This document shows positions 26,534-35,753 of a stretch of DNA of 64,000 nucleotides, in pieces (positions within the stretch are counted from its first letter, which is position 1; every line of letters starts with the position of its first letter). This DNA comes from Pedobacter sp. W3I1. Its GTDB lineage: Bacteria; Bacteroidota; Bacteroidia; Sphingobacteriales; Sphingobacteriaceae. The notes below the pieces were generated by a model, which saw nothing but the letters and a program-made list of their open reading frames with translations, ran no database searches and had not been told where the DNA came from. Made by a program: the position numbers and the translations under genes. Location of the stretch: the NCBI RefSeq assembly GCF_030816015.1, contig NZ_JAUSXN010000001.1:1984001-2048000 (forward strand), read 5' to 3'.

Positions 26534-28848
26534 TCGATAGAACGTTTATTGTAAATTAAATAACCGATATGCAATAATACACCATTTCTTTTAACCGCGT
26601 CGTTATATAAATTATAACTTAAACTTACGGGACCGAGCGGTGAGTGATAAACCAAACCTGCAGTGCCCGCATAACGTATTTTTGTAATAGCCTTGGCATA
26701 ATCTACATCCTGAAAATTATTCAGCTCGAACTCTTTATGTGGCAAAAATAAATAACCTTCTAATCTAAAATCAAGATTTTTTTTAACATTATAAATGTTT
26801 TTGATGCCACCAGCTGCATAGGTTGTTGCTCTAAACTTATCCAGAAACAGCGAGCGGCTATCTTGCAGGGGGTAAAAGGCCGGAGCAGTTAAAAGTGTTG
26901 CGTAATAGTTGCTAAATAACGGCTGGTTTGAAATAACGCCTTCAACAATATAACCCAATGTATATTTTTTTAGGTGTAAAAAATAGTTTTCCTGAGTAAG
27001 CTTAATGCTGCCCCATTGGTGAAGTTGGCTACTGCCCGGAATTTTCACAAAACCTGCGGTGTTGCGGAAAATATTACCTGGATTATAATTTTCGCGACCG
27101 GTAGTATAATTAAAACTTAACGAAAAGCTTTGACCTCTATTCGCATATTGTTTTCGGTTTAACGAATTTTTTTCAAGGTTTAACGAGCCTCTGAAACCAT
27201 TAAATATGGTTTGATCTAATAAATCGCCTACGGCAAAAGTATTATTAGGGCTGTAACGGTCATTGTTATTGATAAATGTAGCGTGGAGGACAATTTTGGT
27301 ATTGTAATTTAAGGGCATGCCCATCATGAGATCAATTTTCCGGTCTGATTGTTCGATGTAAATAGGGCGTGGGTTTTCGATAAATATCTGGCTGGTATTA
27401 TAAAAATTCCAGTGATTATAGGTTAACTCGGCGGCGACAAATAAGGGGAGCCTGGTTGGGTAATCTACCCGGCCATTCACCTGTACCGATTCATAAAAAC
27501 GGCCAGAGTAAAAACTGGTTCCAAAAGTATACGATTTTCGGTTGAGGTAATTGTACTGGGCGCCCAAAAAAACATTGCTGATGGGCCTTGTGGAGATATT
27601 GCCGCCTAATTCGAGTTTAAAGCTCTTTTTCGGCTGTGCCACCACCTCAAAAGTATAACTATCAGTTGCAGCTTGATAAGAAATTTTAGGATACACGGTT
27701 TCGAAAGTCTGATCGGCAACCAGTTTGTAATAACCGCGCCTGATATCCTGCAGGTCGAAAGTGCTTTTGTCGCTTTTAAAAAGCCTTTCTACATATTTCT
27801 TCTGCTGGCTGTTTACACCTGTTACGATGATGTTGCTAAATTTTAGATCTGGTTTTCTTGCATTAAATTTTTCCCTTCTTTCTGCCAGTTCTTCATCGCT
27901 CACTCTTTTGCTAATCAGGGCCTTAATTCTTGGCATATCGGCCATCGTAGCATCGTAGCCTTTTTTGATCAGTTCTGCTACCGGAGCAAAATTAGTTACA
28001 CTATACGTGGCTACATTGGGTTGGATGTATACGCCATTTTTTCCAATCATGGTAGAGTCTGATTTGGATAGAAACATGTATACCAAAAAGCGGTTCATTA
28101 AACGATCGTCGATGTTTTTAGGGTATTCGTTATAAGTTTTAGAAGAAACATTGGCGCCGATTACAAAATCGGGTTTAAAGTCTCTTTCCATTACATCGGC
28201 AGGGAAATTATTATACAGTCCACCGTCAAAAACATATTTTCCGTCTAATTTAATGGGCCGGTAAATAATCGGAACCGTCATGGTTGCCCTTACCGCTTCG
28301 GCTAAACTTCCCTTGCTTACTGTAATACTTTTTTGCGAAAGCACATCTGCAACCATACAGCGATAGGGAACAAAAAGATTGTCGAAATTGTCTTTAGAAA
28401 CGGCAGAAGCCTGTGAAAAAAGCTCAAGAAAAGCAAAATTTAATGGAATATCATTAATCAGGTTAGATCGGAAACTAAAATGAAACCCCGTATCAATAGC
28501 CACTTTTGCCGTAAGCATGGAAGCATTGGGTGCATTTTTCTGAAAATAATAGGTGTAATCGCTGGTATACCGCCCGTTTACCCAATTTTGGAAGTCGTTG
28601 CTTAGTGCAATTTTCTCTATCTGTGCGGGGCTATAACCTGCGGCATACATGGCGCCAACAATGCCGCCCATGGATGTGCCGGTAATGTAATCTATAGGGA
28701 TATGGTTTTCTTCTAAAGCCTTTAAAGTACCAATGTGCGCCAATCCTTTTGCACCGCCGCCGCTAAACACAAGGCCTACCTTTTGCGCCTGCAATTGGTT
28801 ACAGTACAGAACGAAGAGGATCAGCAAAAATCTTTTAAAAGTTACCAC
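26530..28848 (-). CDS. Patatin-like phospholipase with POTRA and outer-membrane barrel (type Vd autotransporter-like)
   Basis: This is a 772-aa protein. A Sec signal (to about residue 22) is followed by a patatin domain at 23-310: oxyanion 'FSGGGAKGLAHIG', nucleophile elbow 'GTSMGG' with catalytic Ser near residue 60, and catalytic Asp in 'FDGGLYNNFP' near 207. Residues about 333-415 look like a POTRA domain ('FSNIIVTGVNSQQKKYVERLF... LELGGNIST'). The remainder is a 16-strand-like beta-barrel ending 'GYLIYNKRSIE'. It hydrolyses phospholipid acyl esters and is either displayed at or released from the outer membrane, as for PlpD/FplA proteins. It is the first gene of a two-gene unit with the small membrane protein. 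Confidence 0.92.
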   Translation of the reverse strand: MVTFKRFLLILFVLYCNQLQAQKVGLVFSGGGAKGLAHIGTLKALEENHIPIDYITGTSMGGIVGAMYAAGYSPAQIEKIALSNDFQNWVNGRYTSDYTYYFQKNAPNASMLTAKVAIDTGFHFSFRSNLINDIPLNFAFLELFSQASAVSKDNFDNLFVPYRCMVADVLSQKSITVSKGSLAEAVRATMTVPIIYRPIKLDGKYVFDGGLYNNFPADVMERDFKPDFVIGANVSSKTYNEYPKNIDDRLMNRFLVYMFLSKSDSTMIGKNGVYIQPNVATYSVTNFAPVAELIKKGYDATMADMPRIKALISKRVSDEELAERREKFNARKPDLKFSNIIVTGVNSQQKKYVERLFKSDKSTFDLQDIRRGYYKLVADQTFETVYPKISYQAATDSYTFEVVAQPKKSFKLELGGNISTRPISNVFLGAQYNYLNRKSYTFGTSFYSGRFYESVQVNGRVDYPTRLPLFVAAELTYNHWNFYNTSQIFIENPRPIYIEQSDRKIDLMMGMPLNYNTKIVLHATFINNNDRYSPNNTFAVGDLLDQTIFNGFRGSLNLEKNSLNRKQYANRGQSFSLSFNYTTGRENYNPGNIFRNTAGFVKIPGSSQLHQWGSIKLTQENYFLHLKKYTLGYIVEGVISNQPLFSNYYATLLTAPAFYPLQDSRSLFLDKFRATTYAAGGIKNIYNVKKNLDFRLEGYLFLPHKEFELNNFQDVDYAKAITKIRYAGTAGLVYHSPLGPVSLSYNLYNDAVKRNGVLLHIGYLIYNKRSIE

Positions 28849-28876
28849 ATCTAAAAATAGGTGTTTTCTTTTAAAA

Positions 28877-29350
28877 TTAGTTCAATATGAAAATGTTGTA
28901 GGTTAAAAATGATGCAAAAGTTACCCAAAGGAAGTAGGGAATAAATATTAAACCCGCCCATTTGTTTATTTTATAGAACATGGATGCATTGATGACAATG
29001 ATAATCAACAGTAAAATAATTTCGGCCAGGGCAAAACCTATCTCATGCAGATAAAAGAAAATGAATGACCAGCCTAAATTTAAAATTAACTGGATCAGGT
29101 AAATGGCAACTGTTCGCGGGAAATGAACAATTTTATCACGTTTTATCCAAACGAGATAAGCAGCAATGCCAATAAGTATGTAAAGTGTAGTCCAAACAGG
29201 TGCAAAAAGCCAGTTTGGTGGATTAAAGGATGGTTTGTTTAGTGTTGGATACCAGGTTTTAACAGATTGAGCGGTTGCCCATCCTCCTAAAGCACCAACC
29301 CCCAGTGTGATGGCTATATTAATAATAAAAGCTACAGGTTTAAATTTCAT
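28877..29350 (-). CDS. TspO/MBR family membrane protein
   Basis: This 157-aa protein has five predicted membrane helices and the characteristic aromatic-rich loop 'WYPTLNKPSFNPPNWLFAPVWTTLYILIGIAAYLVW' around residues 33-68. It continues with 'LILNLGWSFIFFYLHEIGFALAEI'. TspO proteins bind porphyrins and sterol-like ligands and are linked to stress and tetrapyrrole handling. The length is normal for bacteria. The gene lies 28 bp upstream of the patatin gene on the same strand, so co-transcription is possible but no shared role is obvious. Confidence 0.93.
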   Translation of the reverse strand: MKFKPVAFIINIAITLGVGALGGWATAQSVKTWYPTLNKPSFNPPNWLFAPVWTTLYILIGIAAYLVWIKRDKIVHFPRTVAIYLIQLILNLGWSFIFFYLHEIGFALAEIILLLIIIVINASMFYKINKWAGLIFIPYFLWVTFASFLTYNIFILN

Positions 29351-29395
29351 GCGCTAAATTTGAGTTTAAACAACGGCAAATCGTAAATGTTTTTA

Positions 29396-30745
29396 TTATC
29401 TGCCAATACCTGGCACTACAGGCAAGCTCTCATTGCCATCATTTCCGATACTTTGAACGGCAAATAAATAATTGTCTTTACTGTAAGGCAATCTTAATTC
29501 AGTAGCTGAAGTAAAAAATTTCTTTTCCCAAACAGCGCTACTGGTTTCGCGCATTAAAACATAATAACCCTTTACTGTACCATTAAGGGGTGCCTTCCAG
29601 TATAAAAAAGTAGAGTTGCTCAGGTTTTTTACATCAACTTTTACTTCGGTTGGGCTTGAGGGAGCTTTAGCCAGATTGGCCAACACCGCAATATTTACGC
29701 CTGTATTTTTACGCAAATATTCGAAATCCATAAATTCCTGTAAGTCACCATACCTAATGCCTTTCTCCGTTCTAAGGTCCTGGTGCTGGTGATCGAAGTT
29801 TTCGTTCATTTCAGTGATGCGCACCGCGGTAAATCCATTTTCTACAAATGGAGTATGGTCTCCGCCGCGGAGAAACCTGTCGTTTCTATAAATTAATTTA
29901 ACTTCTAACTGATCTACATAACGCTCGCCTATTTCTTTAACGTATCGAGCCAACTGACGGCTTTTACCATCGTTCTCTAAACCAAACTGACGGATGCTCT
30001 TTGCATTTTTATCCAGATCGAAGCCAGGTAAACCCTCACTAAATACGCGTAGCCTGGTATTGTCGATGATTTGTGTTTCGCTACTGTTGTTGCTTCCAAT
30101 CATATCATTGTTTAACATGGCATCTACATTCCAGTTTTCTTTTTTTGCTTTTGCGGCCATAAAACCAGAGCCTAATAAAGATTGTTCTTCACCGCTCACA
30201 GCGACAAAAATTATTGTTGCAGGAAATTTATACTGACTCATAATCCTTGCAGCCTCAATTACACCAGCAACACCACTGCCATCATCATTGGCGCCGGGTG
30301 CATCACTGGTTCTGTTCATTACATCAGTAACACGGCTATCGAGGTGCCCGCTCACCACATAAACGCGTTTGTCGTTTGCGTCAGTACCTTTTAGTATAGC
30401 TACAGCATTGCCCAAAAGTGTAGGCTGGTCTATTCTTTTGCCATCAGGTTTAAATGTAGTGGTATCCAGGTATGCGGTAAGCCTGCCATCGCTTTGCTTG
30501 GCAAATTGATTAAACTTATTCACCACCCAATTTCTGGCGGCTCCAATTCCTTTTGTTTTACTTCTAATATCACTAAGTGTATTTCTTGTTCCAAAAGATA
30601 CCATTTTACTGATATATGATTTTAGCGAATCCTGGTTTACGGCCTTAACCATTTTATCAATATCCTGATTTCGGTTAACAACAACCTGAGCCTGTAGAGA
30701 TAAACTTATGGCAACAAAAAGTAGGGGTGTGTAGATTTTTTTCAT
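29396..30745 (-). CDS. Secreted M28-family metallopeptidase with C-terminal Fn3 domain
   Basis: This 449-aa protein has a Sec signal (MKKIYTPLLFVAISLSLQAQ). The M28 zinc centre is intact: His/Asp in 'VVSGHLDSR' near residue 130, bridging Asp in 'PGANDDGSG' near 150, catalytic Glu pair 'VSGEEQSLLGS' near 185, Asp in 'MLNNDMIGS' near 213 and the final His in 'NFDHQHQD' near 318. Residues about 362-445 form a fibronectin type III domain ('PSSPTEVKVDVKNLSNSTFLYWKAPLNG'). It is an exopeptidase (aminopeptidase-type) acting outside the cytoplasm. It is monocistronic. Confidence 0.92.
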   Translation of the reverse strand: MKKIYTPLLFVAISLSLQAQVVVNRNQDIDKMVKAVNQDSLKSYISKMVSFGTRNTLSDIRSKTKGIGAARNWVVNKFNQFAKQSDGRLTAYLDTTTFKPDGKRIDQPTLLGNAVAILKGTDANDKRVYVVSGHLDSRVTDVMNRTSDAPGANDDGSGVAGVIEAARIMSQYKFPATIIFVAVSGEEQSLLGSGFMAAKAKKENWNVDAMLNNDMIGSNNSSETQIIDNTRLRVFSEGLPGFDLDKNAKSIRQFGLENDGKSRQLARYVKEIGERYVDQLEVKLIYRNDRFLRGGDHTPFVENGFTAVRITEMNENFDHQHQDLRTEKGIRYGDLQEFMDFEYLRKNTGVNIAVLANLAKAPSSPTEVKVDVKNLSNSTFLYWKAPLNGTVKGYYVLMRETSSAVWEKKFFTSATELRLPYSKDNYLFAVQSIGNDGNESLPVVPGIGR

Positions 30746-30848
30746 CTGTCGGTTTTTCAGAAATGATGATTTTATTTAAAGCGAATATATTGAATGATTC
30801 CTTGAATATGGACAGCTAAAACCTAATCCCTTGTAACATTTTGGGCAT

Positions 30849-30880
30849 AAAAAAGCCCTTTGAAGCTAATCAAAGGGCCC
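30849..30880 (-). terminator. Rho-independent terminator
   Basis: Read on the minus strand: stem GCCCTTTGA / TCAAAGGGC (9 bp) with a 6-nt loop, then a run of T. It lies about 20 bp after the stop of the M16-like gene. Confidence 0.9.
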
Positions 30881-30896
30881 AAATTTAACTTTAATA

Positions 30897-31517
30897 TTAC
30901 CTTGCCACAGTTAATGCAAGTTCTTGTGTCCGGCTCCAGTTGCCAAAAGCTTTTTTAGCTGATGCTTTGGCTGTATTTAATTCAACAGCTCCGGCAATGG
31001 TTAAAAAAGTTTTCTCTGGAGAAATCTGGCTGTAAAAGTTTTTAACATCTGTCAAGGTTAATGCATTAATCGAATTTTCATTTACCGTTTGGTCGTAATC
31101 ATAATCCTGCGATTTTAAACTGGCGATCAATTTAGCTTTTGCTGCGTCGAAAGTTTTTTGATCGATTGTTGCATTTTGTATTAAAGAAGCCATTGTAGTT
31201 AAATCTTTATCAAGGTCAGCGCTTGCAGTAGCCAGCTTTCCGCTATTATCCTTAAAACTGATGTTTGGGTTTTTACCTACGTTTTCGTTTAATACGGTGT
31301 TTAATAATTCAACTACTCCGTCTTTTTTACCTTCGAAAGCTTTAGCGTCTAATGTAAAGCTCGAATAAGCCTTTGGCGATCGGTCATTTTCTGAGATAAT
31401 GATGTTCATTCCGTTTTTAAGTTTATAGCCAACCGGCTCCTTAAAAGTTTGTGCTTTAGCGGTATATACCGATAGGATACTTAGTGTTGAGAGGGCAATG
31501 ATTTTAATCTTGTTCAT
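30897..31517 (-). CDS. Single-domain M16-like (insulinase-fold) protein without the zinc motif
   Basis: This 206-aa protein has a Sec signal (MNKIKIIALSTLSILSVYTAKAQ). The body follows the layout of an M16 peptidase domain: the opening 'YKLKNGMNIIISENDRSPKAYSSFTLDAKAF' and the later 'ALTLTDVKNFYSQISPEKTFLTIAGAVELNTAKASAKKAFGNWSR' are typical. The HxxEH zinc motif that should follow the first strand is missing ('EGKKDGVVELLNTVLNENV' stands there). So it is an inactive half, comparable to the non-catalytic partner of two-component M16 peptidases. No active partner is in the window. It ends with its own terminator. Confidence 0.75.
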   Translation of the reverse strand: MNKIKIIALSTLSILSVYTAKAQTFKEPVGYKLKNGMNIIISENDRSPKAYSSFTLDAKAFEGKKDGVVELLNTVLNENVGKNPNISFKDNSGKLATASADLDKDLTTMASLIQNATIDQKTFDAAKAKLIASLKSQDYDYDQTVNENSINALTLTDVKNFYSQISPEKTFLTIAGAVELNTAKASAKKAFGNWSRTQELALTVAR

Positions 31518-32413
31518 TTTATTCTTCTGTTTTTATGATTGATGATTTTCTTTGTAATGTTCAATAATCTATTGCTGATTAGCTTTTTGGCCTAAATAAA
31601 GGCGTTAGAAAGGCAAAAATCATAGACGAACGGGCGTATATACGTAATGAAAATGGGATCGGTTTTATACAAATATATATTTTATTCATTTTGTTCATTA
31701 TTTATTTGTGAAAATATTCTGCCGGTCATGCTTGGTTTTAATGAAATGATAATCTGATAGCAATGAATTGTTTAATAGTTGATGGTCATATAATTGCCGG
31801 GCGTATAAGTGAGCTACCTGCTGCAGGTTGATTCGGTTTTTACTATTGAAGGGAGCGCTTTGGTCATCCATAAAAATTTTGTCCCCGTACCTGATCTTAG
31901 AAAATGATCTTAAATAAAAGACTGCAAATATTATAACTAAAGTAATTGATGAAACGAATAAAACAAATGTTATAGAGTGGTTTCAATTGTAGCCATAATC
32001 GAAAAAGATTTAGAGGAACTAAACCAAAATACTTTAATGCAGGGGCTGAATGGCTGTTTTACTAATCAATCCCGAGAATTGAACTGATTGGTGTTTTAAC
32101 TCATTTTTTACAGAATGAAACATTGCCTGCCAAAAATATCAGGTTAAAAATAAGGTAGCAGGTATAAGGTTATTGATTTAGGCTATCTGAAGTAAGTACT
32201 GGAGATATTGCTTACGAAAAGGAAATAAATGGAAAATTTATTGAAATTGTATCAGAAAAAATAGATGAATTAATAATTTTTAGTTGCGAGTACTATGAAT
32301 AACTAACAATAAAATGCTTTAACCATTTATGCAATGATCTGTGAAAAGGCTAAAGATGAAGCGACAACCTGTACTTTTTTTTATAAACTTTTAATTATTA
32401 ATCGATGAAAATT
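31518..32413. other. ~900-bp AT-rich region without a convincing gene
   Basis: Only fragments are visible. A short plus-strand frame ending at about 32299 reads GDIAYEKEINGKFIEIVSEK..., protein-like but without a start. A broken frame near 31765-31830 (MNCLIVDGHIIAGRISELPAAG) loosely recalls the start of a response-regulator receiver. This looks like decayed coding DNA plus the leader of the M16-like gene. Confidence 0.4.
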
Positions 32414-33250
32414 TTAGAAGGCATAAAGATGATTAGACGCTGATTTTAAACTGATATCTTCAATAAAATCTTTTATTTCCCTTATGGTTTCTTCTGGTTC
32501 ACTAATGTGCGGAAAATGACCTGTGGCTTTCATTACAACCAAAAAATTATCTGGTGTATTTTTATGGATAAATTCGCCGGCCGATAAAGGAGACATGATA
32601 TCGTCCGTACTTTGCAGGGTAAGACTCGGTACCCCGAGGTTTTTTAACTTGTCTCTATAATCGGCCTTAAAAGTAGCCATTGCGAAGGCCAGGGCCACAC
32701 TTGGGTCGGTAGCTTCAAAACATTCCTGTAAAAAATCAGTCAAATGAGGTTTTAAAGGGCTATTCATTACTACTGGTGCCAATTGCTTGCTCCAGGCTAT
32801 ATAATCATCGGCTATGTGCTCAAATATGGTTTCAATATCTGCGGCATTAAATCCACCGATATAATCACGGTCATTTAAATATCTTGGCGAAGGGCCAATA
32901 AAAACTAATTTTTTAAATACTTCTGGCATCTGTAATGCGGCAATCATGCCAATCATACTGCTTACCGAGTGCCCAACAAATATGATGTTGTTTAAATCAA
33001 GCGCTTCTATAATGTCGATTACATCGCAGGCATATCCTTCTAGTGTAGCATATTTTCGTTGGTCGTACTGGCTTAGGTCAGAATCTCCCGATCCAACATA
33101 ATCAAATAGTATTACTTTATAGTCTTTCAGAAAAGCATCTGTAATAAATTTCCAAGAAGTCTGCGCACAGCCGAAACCATGGGCAAATACAATTACCTGG
33201 CTGCCTTCGCCAAGGATTTTAACATTATTTCTGATGAGTATAGGATGCAA
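32414..33250 (-). CDS. RsbQ/KAI2-like alpha/beta hydrolase
   Basis: This 278-aa cytoplasmic protein has no signal peptide. It shows the RsbQ/D14/KAI2 family pattern: 'IVFAHGFGCAQTSWKFITDAF' (oxyanion), 'ILFDYVGSGDSDLSQYDQRKYATLEGYACDVIDII', the nucleophile elbow 'GHSVSSMIG' (Ser near residue 95), 'FIGPSPRYLNDRDYIGGF', Asp in 'QSTDDIMSPL' and His in 'ATGHFPHISEP'. In Bacillus the homologue RsbQ works with the PAS-phosphatase RsbP in energy-stress signalling. No RsbP-like gene is adjacent here. It is monocistronic. A signalling or small-ligand hydrolase role is inferred. Confidence 0.88.
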   Translation of the reverse strand: MHPILIRNNVKILGEGSQVIVFAHGFGCAQTSWKFITDAFLKDYKVILFDYVGSGDSDLSQYDQRKYATLEGYACDVIDIIEALDLNNIIFVGHSVSSMIGMIAALQMPEVFKKLVFIGPSPRYLNDRDYIGGFNAADIETIFEHIADDYIAWSKQLAPVVMNSPLKPHLTDFLQECFEATDPSVALAFAMATFKADYRDKLKNLGVPSLTLQSTDDIMSPLSAGEFIHKNTPDNFLVVMKATGHFPHISEPEETIREIKDFIEDISLKSASNHLYAF

Positions 33251-33355
33251 AATGTTTGATTTTAATTTCTATATTAAGTTAGGTAATGTTATCTGTTTTT
33301 TTTTTAAAAATAAATAATGAACGAAATACATTACTGATTAGCGAATATTTTATGT

Positions 33356-33390
33356 TTTGCACTTAATTGTTATCTTGCATTCTATCTTTA
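33356..33390 (+). promoter_or_regulatory. Possible Bacteroidota promoter of the PHP-like gene
   Basis: TTTG at 33356-33359 and TATCTTTA at 33383-33390 resemble the -33/-7 boxes (TTTG, TAnnTTTG) with a 23-bp spacer. The start codon is 18 bp downstream. The spacing is at the long end, so this is tentative. Confidence 0.3.
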
Positions 33391-33408
33391 CTAAAACGAT
33401 TAAGTTGT

Positions 33409-35487
33409 ATGAGAAACAGTATTTCTTTATTATTGATAATATGCTGTTCAGCATTTTATGCCCAAAGCCAGGTAAACCTTAAAGCATTTAAAACCAATGG
33501 CGCTACTGTTTCTTCCAACCAAAAAGAGCTCTCGCTTACCTGGCCGGTTGGTAAAGGAGCCTTGGGTAAAATGATTTTAGACCTCGATCGTAACAAGCCA
33601 TTGTTTAAAAGTTTGTTGTTAGGTAAGCAAGGCGCCTTAAAAGAAGTTGCTGCTCATCTCGATCCTGCATTTGTGCTGAGAATAGGTAAACGTACCTTAA
33701 GTCCAAACAGTGGGGGCTGGGATGTTTTTTTCGACCGGGTTCCAACCAGGCCATATACCACAAATGTGGTGAAGTTTGAAAAAGGAACGGCCAGTGTTTC
33801 TACAAAGGGCTCGCAAACTGTGGTACGAATAAATGGAGTTGAATGCGAAACATTTAGTGGTGCTTTAGAAATTACTTTGTACAACGGAAGCCCTTTATTT
33901 AATGTGGCTGCAGTGGTATCTACCAAAAAAGATTCTACGGCTATTTTGTACGATGCCGGACTGACGAGTAAAAAAGATGTCTGGGCAAACGTAGCCTGGT
34001 CTGATGTAAAGGGAAATCTTCAACGCGAAAAGGGCGCTGAAGCAGATGCAAGTAAAAATTTGGAAGTAAAATACCGAACCGTTATTGGTGAAAATATAAG
34101 CGGAAGTTTGGCTGTTTTTCCTGCCCCGCATCAATATTTCTATCCCTTAGATGAAGCATTTAACCTTAAATTTACCTGGAAAGGGAGCAACTACTTAAAT
34201 CTGATTCCTGATTTTGGTATCGGCATCCGTCAGGACCCTTTGGGCGATAAACGTTATGTGCCATGGTTTAATGCACCACCCAATACCCAACAGCGCCTTA
34301 ATTTTTTCTGTTTATTGAGTGCCGGGAAAGCAAATACAGCTTTAGCCGAAGTTAAAAAGTTTACGCATAATGATAGTTATGTGCCGTTGGCGGGTTATAA
34401 AACAATGGCTAGTCATTTCCACAATGAGTTTATTTCGGACGTAGTGCTGAGCGGAAAAGCCGTTCCGGAAAAACCCGAATTTGTTGAGGTATTGAAAAAG
34501 GCAGGTTTGAATATTGTTAAACTTGCCGAATTTCATGGGCCCGGTCATCCAAAAGGACCAGATTCGATTCGTTTAAAAGAATTAGATGCTTTGTTTAAAC
34601 AAACCAAAAGGCTGTCTGACCCTAATTTTTTATTGTTACCAGGAGAAGAAGCCAATAATTTTTATGGTGGACACTGGCTGGCATTTTTTCCGAAACCCAT
34701 TTATTGGATTATGTCGAGAAAAAGTGATCTCCCTTTCGAAACTACCGATCCAAAGTATGGGAAAGTTTACCGCGTTAATGATAAAGCTGAAATGCTAAAA
34801 TTACTGAAACAAGAGCATGGCTTAGCCTGGACTGCACATGCCCGAACAAAAGCCTCAACAGGTTATCCGGATAAATATAAAGAAGAAGACTTTTTTAAAT
34901 CAGAAACCTTTATGGGCGCCGCATGGAAGGCTATTCCCGGAGATCTTTCTTTACCAACCTTAAGTAAAAGAGTATTGAACCTGATGGACGATATGGCCAA
35001 TTGGGGGCTGAAAAAACATATTATTTCAGAGGCTGATATCTTTACCATTACTAAGCAAAATGAAATGTATGCACACTTAAACGTGAATTATTTACAATTG
35101 GATAAGGTGCCAAATTATGCCGATGGCTGGCAACCTGTTTTAGATGTAATGCGCAAAGGAAAGTTTTTTGTCTCTACTGGTGAAGTACTGATCCCTAGCT
35201 TTAATATTAATGGAAAAGGTGCAGGGGAAACATTAAAGATTGATAATAGTGGAAAAGTAAAGGTAAATATGCAGCTCAACTGGACCTTCCCTTTAAGCTT
35301 TGTCGAAATTGTATCGGGAGATGGGGAAAAGGTTTACCGCAACCACATTAATTTAAATGCTACTCAGGCTTTTGGAAAAAGGGATTTTAGCTGGCCGGTA
35401 AATTTAAAAGGGCGTAAGTGGGTAAGGGTAGAGGCCTGGGATATTGCCACCAATGGTGCTTTTACTCAAATGGTTTGGTTAGAATAA
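33409..35487 (+). CDS. Large secreted PHP-like (CehA/McbA-type) metallohydrolase
   Basis: The frame gives 692 aa from ATG 33409 (MRNSISLLLIICCSAFYAQSQ, Sec signal); an upstream start at 33367 would bury the signal. Residues about 25-315 are a beta-rich domain of unclear type. From about 330 the chain resembles a PHP-type metal-dependent hydrolase: 'MASHFHNEFISD' (HxH) near 340, 'GLNIVKLAEFHGPGHPKGPDS', 'DPNFLLLPGEEANNFYGGHWLAF', 'GLAWTAHARTK', and a late 'WQPVLDVMRKGKFFVSTGEVLIPSF'. Such secreted proteins are often annotated CehA/McbA-like in Bacteroidota and may cleave phosphoesters or carbamate/amide bonds. The active-site assignment is approximate and the substrate is unknown. Confidence 0.75.
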   Translation: MRNSISLLLIICCSAFYAQSQVNLKAFKTNGATVSSNQKELSLTWPVGKGALGKMILDLDRNKPLFKSLLLGKQGALKEVAAHLDPAFVLRIGKRTLSPNSGGWDVFFDRVPTRPYTTNVVKFEKGTASVSTKGSQTVVRINGVECETFSGALEITLYNGSPLFNVAAVVSTKKDSTAILYDAGLTSKKDVWANVAWSDVKGNLQREKGAEADASKNLEVKYRTVIGENISGSLAVFPAPHQYFYPLDEAFNLKFTWKGSNYLNLIPDFGIGIRQDPLGDKRYVPWFNAPPNTQQRLNFFCLLSAGKANTALAEVKKFTHNDSYVPLAGYKTMASHFHNEFISDVVLSGKAVPEKPEFVEVLKKAGLNIVKLAEFHGPGHPKGPDSIRLKELDALFKQTKRLSDPNFLLLPGEEANNFYGGHWLAFFPKPIYWIMSRKSDLPFETTDPKYGKVYRVNDKAEMLKLLKQEHGLAWTAHARTKASTGYPDKYKEEDFFKSETFMGAAWKAIPGDLSLPTLSKRVLNLMDDMANWGLKKHIISEADIFTITKQNEMYAHLNVNYLQLDKVPNYADGWQPVLDVMRKGKFFVSTGEVLIPSFNINGKGAGETLKIDNSGKVKVNMQLNWTFPLSFVEIVSGDGEKVYRNHINLNATQAFGKRDFSWPVNLKGRKWVRVEAWDIATNGAFTQMVWLE

Positions 35488-35753
35488 TGATTATACTGGA
35501 AATCGTCATTTCGAGCGGAGTGCAACGCAGTCGAGAAATCTGTCTTTGTAGATCTCTCTCCCAAAAATTCGGGACTGCGTTTCGGTCGAGATGAAGATAT
35601 GATCAGATTCTTTACTGCATTCAGAATGACAACCTACATCGTCCTCGTTTTTAACGAGGATGAATGAGAAAGGCGATTGCATCGCCATGGAGTTTTGCTC
35701 GCATTGTAAATGCGGATCTCGCTAATCTTCGTTACAAACGAGGACTATACACG
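35488..35753. repeat. Repeats between the PHP-like gene and the lipid cluster
   Basis: A full 'CGTCATTTCGAGCGG ... TTCGGTCGAGATGA' element lies at 35504-35594. A second element at about 35637-35750 has paired arms 'CGTCCTCGTTTTTAACGAGGATG' at one end and 'CTTCGTTACAAACGAGGA' at the other. Both sit between convergent genes and may end transcription from each side. Confidence 0.65.
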
